Assembly (NCBI GenBank): GCA_022340185.1
Contig: JAJDOK010000060.1
Coordinates: forward strand, 1 to 45,690
Direction: 5' to 3'
Length of the DNA stretch: 45,690 bases
Origin: Salaquimonas sp.
GTDB taxonomy: Bacteria > Pseudomonadota > Alphaproteobacteria > Rhizobiales > Rhizobiaceae
In this document: piece by piece, positions 8,226 to 17,354 of the stretch
Position numbering within the stretch: the first letter of the stretch is position 1
Layout of the letters: each line of letters starts with the position of its first letter
The notes under the pieces: generated by a model
The model's database searches: none
What the model was told of the DNA's origin: nothing
Seen by the model: only the letters and a program-made list of their open reading frames with translations
Translations under genes and position numbers: made by a program

Positions 8226-9674
8226 TCACTGAAAATCGAACGCGCTCAGCCCCGTCACCATCTCGTCGAGGCCGAGGGGGCGGGTGAGCGGCGGCTCGGC
8301 GCGGGCGAGGCAGCCATGGCGTTCGCACAGCCGACAGGCCGGGCCGATTTCGGTGGGGCCAAGTCCGCTATTGGGTCCGCCGCCATCGATTGCCTTGCCG
8401 TAGACGATCTCGCCGGCGAAACCGGCATCGCAGCCGATGAGAATGGCGGTGCGGCGGACGCGTTCGTTGAAGGCGGCCTGCGGGCCTTCCAGCGTACGGG
8501 CGATGGTGACGAATTCGGCGCCGTCGGGCATCTCGACTCGCTCGACGAGAAGCTGGCCGGGCTGGGTGAAAGCGGCATGGATCGCCAGTTTCGGGCAGGC
8601 GCCACCGAAGCGCGCCTGGGGAAAGCCCTGGGCGCCGGCGCGGCGGAAGCGGTTGCCGGCCTGGTCGACCTCGAGCAGGAAGAACGGCACGCCCGGCTTG
8701 CCGGGTCGGCCAAGCATGGTGAGCCGGTTGGCCGCCTGCTCGAAGGAGACGCCGAAGCGCGAGCGCAGCACGTCAATGTCGTAACGTGCTCTCAGCGCGG
8801 CCGCATGAAAGGCGTCATAGGGCATCATCAGCGCATGCGCCGCGTAGCGCGCCAGTTCGAAGCGGGCGAGACGGCGCGCCTCGTCGGATGAGAGTTTCAG
8901 CGCCTCGATCTCGGCGATGACGATGTCGCGCATTTCGAGCAGGCAGGCCTCCATCGCCACCTCGCGCAACTGGTCGAAGAGTGACAGGCGTTCGGACAGA
9001 AACAGGCGCATCGAATGGCGGTCGAAGCGGCGGCGCCAGAGTGGCATGGCGTGGACCGGCAGCAGGCGCACGGCGATGTCGTGCTCGCGCTTCAGCCAGG
9101 CTTTCAGCGCGCCCATCAGATCGCCGCCGGATGTCTGCCTGTCCTGCGAGAGCTTTTCATGCATCGCCTCGGCGGCCTGTTCGATCGCCGGGAAATGGTT
9201 CGGCCGCTTCTCCAGCACCTCATGCAATTCGTCGAGCGGCATGCGCGCGGCCGACAAGGTCGTCGTCCTGCCCTCGCGCGCCAGCATGTCGGACAGATCG
9301 GACAGGCGGTCGAGCGATTCACGATAGGCGCGGTGCAGCTTGACGATGGCGGCGACCGCATTGGGTGCGGCCTCGGCGACCTCGACAATCTCCTGGGGCG
9401 ACGGCAATTCGCCCTCGAGCAGCGGGTCGGCGAAAGCTTCCTTCAGGGCGGCCACCGAGCCACCGCCCTCGCCGCGCAATTCGTCGAGGTCGAGCTTGTA
9501 GGTGCTGGCGAGCTTCAACAGCAATTGCACGGTGAGCGGGCGCTGGTTGCGCTCGATCAGATTGAGATAGGAAGGCGAGATGCCGAGTTCCTCGGCCATC
9601 GCCGTCTGGGTCAGGCCGAGACCGTTGCGGATACGGCGGATGCGGGGCCCCGCGAAGATTTTCTGTTCGGCCAT
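8226..9674 (-). CDS. ScfR/RamB-type short-chain acyl-CoA-responsive regulator
   Basis: This 482-residue regulator has an N-terminal XRE-type helix-turn-helix (about residues 9-65: LGLTQTAMAEELGISPSYLN, LIERNQRPLT). A middle IrrE/DUF955-like region follows, and then a DUF2083 domain with the cysteine cluster PACRLCERHGC near residues 450-460. This architecture defines the RamB/ScfR/PccR family, which senses acyl-CoA pools and controls glyoxylate-shunt or propionyl-CoA genes. It is transcribed divergently from isocitrate lyase, so it most likely controls aceA and itself. The shared control region holds a cluster of TTTACAA repeats starting at its own initiation codon. Whether it activates or represses cannot be told from the sequence. 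Confidence 0.9.
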   Translation of the reverse strand: MAEQKIFAGPRIRRIRNGLGLTQTAMAEELGISPSYLNLIERNQRPLTVQLLLKLASTYKLDLDELRGEGGGSVAALKEAFADPLLEGELPSPQEIVEVAEAAPNAVAAIVKLHRAYRESLDRLSDLSDMLAREGRTTTLSAARMPLDELHEVLEKRPNHFPAIEQAAEAMHEKLSQDRQTSGGDLMGALKAWLKREHDIAVRLLPVHAMPLWRRRFDRHSMRLFLSERLSLFDQLREVAMEACLLEMRDIVIAEIEALKLSSDEARRLARFELARYAAHALMMPYDAFHAAALRARYDIDVLRSRFGVSFEQAANRLTMLGRPGKPGVPFFLLEVDQAGNRFRRAGAQGFPQARFGGACPKLAIHAAFTQPGQLLVERVEMPDGAEFVTIARTLEGPQAAFNERVRRTAILIGCDAGFAGEIVYGKAIDGGGPNSGLGPTEIGPACRLCERHGCLARAEPPLTRPLGLDEMVTGLSAFDFQ

Positions 9675-9745
9675 TTTACAAAACTTTACAAGAAGACGTC
9701 AGCATTCACATGCTTTGACAATTTACAATTTTTACAAATTTACAA
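9675..9745. promoter_or_regulatory. TTTACAA repeat cluster, probable regulator operator
   Basis: TTTACAA occurs at 9675, 9685, 9722, 9731 and 9739, with a related TTTGACAA at 9714. The first pair is spaced 10 nt and the last three 9 and 8 nt. The stretch AAAACTTTACAAG (9680-9692) differs at only two positions from the RamB consensus I recall from Corynebacterium (A-A/G-AACTTTGCAAA). It also resembles the paired TTTGCAAA boxes reported for PccR. The cluster sits between the ScfR-type regulator start (9674) and aceA, so it is very likely that regulator's operator. The remaining 9746-9913 should carry the aceA promoter; no clear -35/-10 pair stands out. Confidence 0.65.
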
Positions 9746-9913
9746 TGCCGCTGAGTCAAAGACAAGACAGTATTACCCGAATTGGAGGCCTGAAACCAGG
9801 AATTCTCTGGCGAATTTTGCGCCGCAATGTAAATACCGTCACACCTAATTGGCCGAGCGCCGCTCTTCCAACGGATGTCGGCCGGGCTAAATGCCAGTAA
9901 CAAGGAGCCTGTC

Positions 9914-11203
<1,290 letters not shown>

Positions 11204-11288
11204 GGCAGCGAAAACGGGGGCTGGCATTTTGCCCGTCCCCATCATAAGTGAAACGGAAACGCCAACCGCACCAGGAGTGCCCGAGACG

Positions 11289-11522
11289 ATGAACGCCAAG
11301 CCCCCCGTCAAGGAACGGTCCGAGGAAATGGCCTCGGCCATGAACGCCGACGAGCAGGCCGCCATCCGCATGGTGGCCAACGATCTGCACCGTCTCAACC
11401 AGTCGGTGATGAAGGCGGTGGAAGCGGGCGTGTCGGTGGAACTGATCCGCTCGGCACGGCATCATTCCGGCAACGGCAATTGGGGCGATCTGCTCACCCC
11501 GATCATCGTCAAGAACAAATAG
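11289..11522 (+). CDS. Small conserved protein downstream of aceA, DUF6437-like
   Basis: This is a 77-residue soluble protein, largely helical, with no signal peptide or membrane segment. Its core (IRMVANDLHRLNQSVMKAVEAGVSVELIRSARHH followed by GNWGDLLTPIIVK) resembles a small family found beside isocitrate lyase in Hyphomicrobiales. No biochemical function is known to me. It lies 85 bp after aceA in the same direction and before the shared terminator at 11572, so it is probably co-transcribed and may modulate or accompany the glyoxylate shunt. The ATG at 11289 is used, with AGGAG 11 nt upstream. A TTG at 11229 and a GTG at 11277 are in frame but less likely. Confidence 0.75.
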   Translation: MNAKPPVKERSEEMASAMNADEQAAIRMVANDLHRLNQSVMKAVEAGVSVELIRSARHHSGNGNWGDLLTPIIVKNK

Positions 11523-11571
11523 CAACGGACCGAACCGGGAATAATACGGTCAAAGTCCGGGAGGAAACGGA

Positions 11572-11601
11572 CCCCGCCACGTAAAACCGTGGCGGGGTTT
11601 T
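11572..11601 (+). terminator. Rho-independent terminator of the aceA operon
   Basis: CCCCGCCACG (11572-11581) and CGTGGCGGGG (11588-11597) form a perfect 10-bp GC-rich stem with a 6-nt loop, followed by TTTT on the plus strand. It lies 50 nt after the small gene and ends the aceA transcript. Confidence 0.9.
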
Positions 11602-11607
11602 CCGTTT

Positions 11608-11721
11608 CTAGCCATCGTTGTCCGCCGCCATACGCGTCTCGATTATCGAGGCGATCCTGTCTGCGTCCGCCTGATCCATCGGACTGTAGACCACCATCGC
11701 CAGGTCGGGCCGGCCGTGCAT
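11608..11721 (-). pseudogene. Short coding-like remnant or 37-residue small ORF
   Basis: On the minus strand, ATG at 11721 to TAG at 11608 encodes 37 residues beginning MHGRPDLAMVVYSPMDQ and ending in RMAADNDG. Third codon positions are strongly G/C-rich, as in real genes here. The same frame stays open upstream as far as the TAA of the MFS transporter gene (11785) and continues to read like protein (ASPPGFRDRGAVADMHGRPD), but that part has no ATG or GTG start. This suggests the C-terminal end of a decayed gene, or a small protein translated after the transporter. I do not recognise the family. Confidence 0.35.
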
Positions 11722-11784
11722 GTCGGCGACAGCGCCCCGATCTCGAAAACCTGGAGGCGATGCCAGAACACGGCGGAGCCTTAC

Positions 11785-12993
11785 TTATTCCGCCGCACCG
11801 GGTTCGGCCGCCGGCAGCAGACGTCGCAGCGTGAGCCAGGCGAGCGCCAGCGCGATGAGGGCACAAACCGCTATCGCCATGACCATCGGCCGCGGCGTGC
11901 CATCCATGAACGGGCTTGCGAGCGCGATCATAACCGCGCCGACCGTCATCTGCAGCGTGCCGCCGAGCGAGGAGGCGAGCCCTGCGATGTGTCCGTGGTC
12001 GTCGAGCGCCATCACCATGGCGGACGGGATAACCAGTCCGAGACAGGCATTGCCGAGGACCAGCATGGTCATAAGCAAGGGCAGGCTCGGATCGCCAAAC
12101 AGTGTCGAAGCCAGAAGCGCGAAGGCGAAGAAGGCAAAGCCGGTCGTTGCCACCAACACCATGCGCGCCATACCGAAGCGTTCGCCGATGGGGGCGGCGA
12201 ACTGGGACGCCGCGAAAAAGCCGATGGCGTTGACAGCGAAGGCGAGGCTGAAGCCGGTCGGCGACAGGCCGTAGAAGCCGGTATAGACGAAGGAAGCTGC
12301 GGCGAGAAAGACGAAGAAGCTCGCCATGCCGAAGCCGCCGACAAAAGTCAGCCCCAGGAAAACCGGGCTGGTGAAGAGCAGGCCCGCGCCATGCAGCATG
12401 CGAACAATGCTGAACGGCTCGCGGCCTCCGGGTTTCAACGTCTCGGGTTGCGCGAAGCCGGTCACCAGCAAGCTCACGACCGCCGCCACCGCGAGCGCGA
12501 CAAAGACCAGACGCCAGCCTGCCAGCGCGACAAGACCGCTGCCGGACAGTGGCGCCAACATGGGCGAGACGCTGATGACCAGCATGACGAGCGACATCAT
12601 CCGCGTCGCCTGCGGTCCGGTGTACATGTCACGCACAATGGCACGCGGAACGACCATGACGGCGGCTCCACCGACTCCTTGCAGAAAACGGAAACCAATG
12701 AGCCAACCGATCGACGGCGCAAGCGCGCACCCGACCGAGCCCGCCAGGAACAGCGCCAACCCCAGATAAATTGGCGGCTTGCGACCCCACATGTCGGCGA
12801 GCGGGCCATAGACGAGCTGGGCGACGCCGAAAGCCAGGAAATAGGCTGACAATGTCGCCTGCACGCCGGCGGCGTCGGTCGCGAGGTCGCTCGCGATCGC
12901 CGGCATGGCGGGCAGATACATGTCGATCGAAAACGGTCCGATACAGGCGAGCAGGCCGAGGACGATCGCCGAACGAACAAAACCGTGCGGCAT
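11785..12993 (-). CDS. Bcr/CflA-family multidrug MFS transporter
   Basis: This 402-residue inner-membrane transporter has 12 predicted membrane segments and belongs to the drug:H+ antiporter group of the major facilitator superfamily. It starts with the Bcr/CflA-like first helix (GPFSIDMYLPAMPAIASDL), and the loop 2-3 motif A reads GPLADMWGRKPP. It should export a small toxic compound with proton exchange; the substrate cannot be told. The start at 12993 is chosen because GGAAG lies 7 nt upstream and this gives the standard N-terminus MPHGFVRSAIVLGLL. Upstream in-frame codons to 13182 look non-coding. It stands alone, with no adjacent regulator of its own. Confidence 0.92.
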   Translation of the reverse strand: MPHGFVRSAIVLGLLACIGPFSIDMYLPAMPAIASDLATDAAGVQATLSAYFLAFGVAQLVYGPLADMWGRKPPIYLGLALFLAGSVGCALAPSIGWLIGFRFLQGVGGAAVMVVPRAIVRDMYTGPQATRMMSLVMLVISVSPMLAPLSGSGLVALAGWRLVFVALAVAAVVSLLVTGFAQPETLKPGGREPFSIVRMLHGAGLLFTSPVFLGLTFVGGFGMASFFVFLAAASFVYTGFYGLSPTGFSLAFAVNAIGFFAASQFAAPIGERFGMARMVLVATTGFAFFAFALLASTLFGDPSLPLLMTMLVLGNACLGLVIPSAMVMALDDHGHIAGLASSLGGTLQMTVGAVMIALASPFMDGTPRPMVMAIAVCALIALALAWLTLRRLLPAAEPGAAE

Positions 12994-13141
12994 GGCGGAC
13001 TTCCGTTTTTCAATGATACGGCTGGGATGGCGCCCACCCAGGCGCAAGCGCAGGGACACTATACACGTCGACATCCTCGCGCAAGTTTCCTGTTGCACCG
13101 CAACATGACCGGGCCGGGCCATGTTGCCACAACCTGACAGG

Positions 13142-13624
13142 TCATGCCGCCAGCTTCTCCGCCATGGCCGCGAGGCGTGCAAGCGTCTGTTTGCCGCCCT
13201 CCACCGCGCCGTGTTCGCGGATCACCAAGTCGCGCATTTCGACCGTCGGGAAGACCGAACGCATTGTCACCAGCGTGCCGCCATCGTGATCCTCGAAGGT
13301 GATCTCGGCACGAAACCGGATATGGGCGGTTTCGCCCTCGCCGCCATGATCGTCGACGATGCGTTCGTTTTCGACAACCTCCAGATAGTCGATCCGGTTT
13401 TCGTAATCGCGGCCGTCCGGCCCATGCATGGTGAAGCGCCAGATACCGCCGGAACGGAAGTCGCGCTGATGGGTCGTGGTGGTGAAGCCATCGGGACCCC
13501 ACCACTGCTCGATATTGCCCGGTTCAGCCCATGCCTTCCAGACGACATGGCGTGGGGCAGCGATCAGGCGTTCGATGACGATCTCGCGGTCCGACTGCAA
13601 GTCTTCTCTTACGATCGACGGCAT
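13142..13624 (-). CDS. AHSA1/SRPBCC domain protein (second of two)
   Basis: This 160-residue single-domain START/Bet v1-like protein of the AHSA1 (activator of Hsp90 ATPase homology 1) group forms a hydrophobic-cavity fold. The family marks are RLIAAPRHVVWKAWAEPGNIEQWWGPDGF near the N-terminus, GGIWRFTMHGPDG in the middle, and ITFEDHDGGTLVTMRSVF later. Members of this kind are often encoded next to ArsR-type regulators, and their ligands are largely unknown. The start at 13624 follows AAAAGGAG by 8 nt and lies 14 nt after the glutathione-transferase stop. It is the last gene of the ArsR operon. It is a paralogue of the protein encoded at 14346-14837, although the two are clearly divergent. 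Confidence 0.9.
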   Translation of the reverse strand: MPSIVREDLQSDREIVIERLIAAPRHVVWKAWAEPGNIEQWWGPDGFTTTTHQRDFRSGGIWRFTMHGPDGRDYENRIDYLEVVENERIVDDHGGEGETAHIRFRAEITFEDHDGGTLVTMRSVFPTVEMRDLVIREHGAVEGGKQTLARLAAMAEKLAA

Positions 13625-13638
13625 GGCGATTACTCCTT

Positions 13639-14340
13639 TTACCCGGTGAATTCCGGCACGACCCTGCTCGGTTTGGGTTCCAGCGGGAACATCACAAAGC
13701 TTGGCTCGGCTTCCTCCAGCACACGGGCGAAGGAAGGCCGGCGCATGAGCCTTGCCAGATAGTCCGTCAGGGCTCGATGGCTGCCTGCGAAGGGTTCGAC
13801 GATATTGGCGTAGAAGAGAGCTGGCGCGGCGGCGCAATCGGCCAGCGTGAAACCGTCGCCGACCACCCATTTCCGCCCCGCCATTCTCGTCTCGAGAAAG
13901 TCGTAGGATTGCCTGAGCTGATCCCTTGCCTGCCCTACGCCGGTCGGGTCCTTGGCGTCCGCCGGCCTGAGCGCGTCGCCGACGATCCGCTGCATCTGCT
14001 CGTGGATATAAGCGTCGAAAAAGCGGTCCCACATGCGCGCCTGCCAGGCGAGATCGACATCGGCGGGAATAAAGCGAACGGGTCCGCGTTCATGCGTATC
14101 GAGATAGTCGATGACAATGGTCGATTCGGCGACCGTGTGGCCTCGCCCGTCGTCGCGAAGCACCGGAAATTTCATCATCGACCACACGGCGCGCAACCTG
14201 GCGGCGGAATTGGGGTCGAACAGGTCGATCACGACCGGCTCGAAGGCGGTATCGTTTTCGTACAGCGCGATCAGCACCTTCCAGCAGAAGGAGGCAAGCG
14301 GATGGTAATAGAGCCTGAGCGATCCGGCGCCCGCACGCAT
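13639..14340 (-). CDS. Glutathione S-transferase family protein
   Basis: The 233-residue protein has a thioredoxin-like N-terminal domain (LRLYYHPLASFCWKVLIALYE, with Ser/Cys in the usual catalytic position). Its cis-proline/substrate motif is KFPVLRDDG, followed by AESTIVIDYL, and a helical C-terminal domain (WVVGDGFTLADCAAAPALFY) carries the conserved N-capping box Asp. It probably conjugates or reduces an electrophilic compound using glutathione. The start at 14340 follows GAGAGGG by 8 nt and lies 5 nt after the upstream SRPBCC stop. It sits between two AHSA1/SRPBCC genes in an ArsR-led operon, suggesting a detoxification module with an unknown trigger. Confidence 0.9.
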   Translation of the reverse strand: MRAGAGSLRLYYHPLASFCWKVLIALYENDTAFEPVVIDLFDPNSAARLRAVWSMMKFPVLRDDGRGHTVAESTIVIDYLDTHERGPVRFIPADVDLAWQARMWDRFFDAYIHEQMQRIVGDALRPADAKDPTGVGQARDQLRQSYDFLETRMAGRKWVVGDGFTLADCAAAPALFYANIVEPFAGSHRALTDYLARLMRRPSFARVLEEAEPSFVMFPLEPKPSRVVPEFTG

Positions 14341-14345
14341 TGCCG

Positions 14346-14837
14346 TTACCCTCTCTGGTTCTTCAGATAGGCGACGAGCTGGTTGAAGACGGTACCCCAA
14401 CCGGATTCGAAGCCCATCGACAAGTGCTTTTCGCGGTTCGGCGCATTGCCGTGAATGGCGCGCGCGACATAGCGGGTGCCGCCTTCGATTTCCTCGAAGG
14501 TCAGTACCGCAGTAAAGAACGGGTTGGGTGCAGGGCGATAGCCAGGCAGCAGCGCATCGGTCCAGACGAGCCTCTCATTCGGGACCACCTCCAGAATGCA
14601 GCCGGCGTTATCGAACCTCTCGCCTTCCGGCGACTGCATCACGGAGCGGAAGGTCCCGCCAGGCCTCAAATCGATCTCGCATTCGACCGTCTTCCACGGA
14701 TCCGGTGTGAACCAGTGGACCATGTGTTCCGGCGTCGTCCACGCTTCCCATAGCAGTTCGCGGGGAAGGTCGGTGGTGCGTTCCAGAACGAGATCAAGTT
14801 CGGGGTTGAAATGTGGGTCTGCGTCAGTGCCTGCCAT
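14346..14837 (-). CDS. AHSA1/SRPBCC domain protein (first of two)
   Basis: This 163-residue AHSA1-type START-fold protein shows the motifs [45 protein letters not shown] and [18 protein letters not shown]. The fold encloses a hydrophobic cavity, and the ligand is unknown. Its start codon lies inside the end of the ArsR gene (14-bp overlap, 14824-14837), which implies translational coupling and a shared role. ArsR plus AHSA1 pairs are common in alpha- and betaproteobacteria. Here the module is extended by a glutathione transferase and a second AHSA1 protein. Confidence 0.9.
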   Translation of the reverse strand: MAGTDADPHFNPELDLVLERTTDLPRELLWEAWTTPEHMVHWFTPDPWKTVECEIDLRPGGTFRSVMQSPEGERFDNAGCILEVVPNERLVWTDALLPGYRPAPNPFFTAVLTFEEIEGGTRYVARAIHGNAPNREKHLSMGFESGWGTVFNQLVAYLKNQRG

Positions 14838-15180
14838 TCTTTTTCCCGCTTTCCATCAGCATGCGCGCATAGGCTTCGAGGCGGTCGAAACGCTCTTCCC
14901 AGGCGGCGCGGTATTTCTCCAGCCAGTCTGTCGCTTCCTTCAGCGGCTCCGGCGTGAGCCGACAAGGACGGAATTGCGCCTGCCGGCCCTTCTCGATCAG
15001 CCCGGCGCGTTCCAGCACTTTCAGATGCTTGGAAAAGGCCGGCAGGCTCATGGCGAAAGGTTCGGCCAGTTCGTTCACCGTTGCCTCGCCCTCGGCAAGA
15101 CGGGCAAGGACGGCCCGCCGGGTCGGATCGGCGAGCGCCGAAAAGGTCGCGTTGAGGTGATCGGTATCGATTATATTATT
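14824..15180 (-). CDS. ArsR-family regulator without a standard start codon
   Basis: The frame encodes a winged-helix ArsR/SmtB-type repressor. The family-typical N-terminus [21 protein letters not shown] is followed by the recognition helix region ([31 protein letters not shown]) and a helical tail. The clearly homologous part begins at about 15159, but no ATG, GTG or TTG is in frame before it. Reading back, the codons are AAT AAT ATA ATC, then TGG, with a stop further up. An ATG at 15184 is one base out of frame; removing one G would give [14 protein letters not shown]. So this is a +1 frameshift, a sequencing error, or initiation at ATA/ATC. A GTG at 15078 would delete part of the DNA-binding domain. 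No cysteine metal site is visible. It heads the SRPBCC-GST-SRPBCC operon and likely regulates it. Confidence 0.75.
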   Translation of the reverse strand, partial: NNIIDTDHLNATFSALADPTRRAVLARLAEGEATVNELAEPFAMSLPAFSKHLKVLERAGLIEKGRQAQFRPCRLTPEPLKEATDWLEKYRAAWEERFDRLEAYARMLMESGKKNGRH

Positions 15181-15184
15181 CCAT

Positions 15185-15507
15185 CTGGTTAATTAGCTTA
15201 CTGGTTTATTATGATGGAATTCGTGTCGCGTCAAGCCGGTTTACGCGGCCTTGCGAAGTGCTATCGAATGCCGTCGAACCAGATGATTGCTTGACTTTTG
15301 GCCTGTTCAGGCCCATTTGAACGCCAGTACTTCTCGCGATTGCGCGATTTGCGCCCGGAATAGCGGCGCAATTTTCTCGAGACCGAACTCTTTCAAACAA
15401 ATAGTCAGTTCCAATCGCGTGGATCATGACATGACGTCACGCATGCGACGTCCCGCACGGGCTTTGCCCTGCGGTCATGAATTGCGTGGCGCATAAAGGA
15501 ACATTTT
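15185..15507. promoter_or_regulatory. Divergent control region of the ArsR operon and DEAD-box helicase
   Basis: I see no convincing gene. CTGGTT is directly repeated at 15185-15190 and 15201-15206 in an AT-rich stretch just upstream of the ArsR frame and may be its operator. A perfect dyad GGCCTG-TT-CAGGCC lies at 15300-15313, immediately after TTGACTTTT. The helicase's Shine-Dalgarno AAAGGA is at 15495-15500. The rest may be a long 5' leader, which is common for cold-shock helicases. Confidence 0.35.
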
Positions 15508-16833
<1,326 letters not shown>

Positions 16834-16849
16834 GTAACGAAAAGCAAAC

Positions 16850-16885
16850 AAGGAGGCGGCCCTTTGTTACAGGGCCGACATCATC
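16850..16885 (+). promoter_or_regulatory. Shine-Dalgarno separated from its start codon by a hairpin
   Basis: A near-perfect Shine-Dalgarno AAGGAGG (16850-16856) is 29 nt from the ATG at 16886, too far for normal initiation. The intervening bases contain a 7-bp stem, CGGCCCT (16857-16863) with AGGGCCG (16871-16877), and a 7-nt loop, followed by 8 unpaired nt. If the 21-nt hairpin folds, the effective spacing becomes 8 nt, which is optimal. This is a structured ribosome binding site, and translation should depend on the hairpin staying folded. Confidence 0.6.
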
Positions 16886-17152
16886 ATGGATGCATTCCAC
16901 TATAGCGATCCCGCCGAAGTCTATGTCGCCAATGGCATCAAGGGCCGTCGCAACAACATGGCCTATCGACGCTTCGAGACCGCGGCCAAGGCGATCCGCT
17001 TCATCGTCGAGGACCTGCCGTCCTCCCGGCGGGTCGGCACGGTGATGGAAGTCAACGAACGCCGTCACTACCATCAGGAGATCCGCGCGCTCTACGACAA
17101 TGACGCCTTTCCGCTACCGAAACAGGACGACAAGGTGAACAATGCAGCGTAA
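16886..17152 (+). CDS. Conserved hypothetical 88-residue protein
   Basis: This is a small soluble protein with no signal peptide or membrane segment. It has a helix-rich centre (YRRFETAAKAIRFIVEDLPSS) and a charged C-terminal half (VMEVNERRHYHQEIRALYDN). I recognise no function. It follows the RhlE-like helicase by 52 nt on the same strand and overlaps the next small gene by 11 nt, so the three may form an operon. Its ATG is preceded by the hairpin-spaced Shine-Dalgarno at 16850-16885, so its translation may be structure-dependent. Codon use matches the neighbouring genes, supporting a real gene. Confidence 0.7.
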   Translation: MDAFHYSDPAEVYVANGIKGRRNNMAYRRFETAAKAIRFIVEDLPSSRRVGTVMEVNERRHYHQEIRALYDNDAFPLPKQDDKVNNAA

Positions 17153-17294
17153 ACCCAATTACGGTTTCGAGCGGTCCGAACGCGCCAAGACCAAGGCGCA
17201 GAAGAAAGCTGAAAAGCTGCAGGCAAAGGCTGAAAAAACTGCTGCCCGAAAGACCGATGGCGACGAAACGGATGCCACTGAATCCGAAGACTGA
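17142..17294 (+). CDS. Lysine/alanine-rich 50-residue small protein
   Basis: The ATG at 17142 lies inside the end of the previous gene (11-nt overlap) and is preceded by AAGGTGA at 4 nt. It encodes 50 residues: MQRKPNYGFERSERAKTKAQ, then Lys/Ala/Glu repeats (KAEKLQAKAEKTAARK) forming a basic helix, and an acidic end (DGDETDATESED). The pattern suggests a nucleic-acid- or ribosome-associated helical peptide. I believe similar Asn-Tyr-Gly-Phe-Glu-Arg N-termini recur in small proteins of Hyphomicrobiales, but no function is known to me. Overlap and spacing point to translational coupling with the 88-residue gene. Confidence 0.65.
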   Translation: MQRKPNYGFERSERAKTKAQKKAEKLQAKAEKTAARKTDGDETDATESED

Positions 17295-17354
17295 TGGTTT
17301 ACTTGAGCTTGTGTATCGGGCGCAGCCATTTTCCGGCGAATGAAGGGCAACAGC

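Noticed and set aside
14824..15078. Short version of the ArsR regulator beginning at GTG 15078
   Set aside because: It would cut off conserved residues of the DNA-binding domain that are clearly encoded upstream in the same frame; the longer frame is real, though its start is not standard.
15209..15427. Minus-strand frame of 72 codons upstream of the helicase
   Set aside because: Low coding bias and no recognisable motif in a region expected to hold promoters.
16857..16877. Hairpin after the DEAD-box gene as a transcription terminator
   Set aside because: No T-run follows, the stem sits between a strong Shine-Dalgarno and the next ATG, and the genes downstream continue in the same direction, so a translational role fits better.
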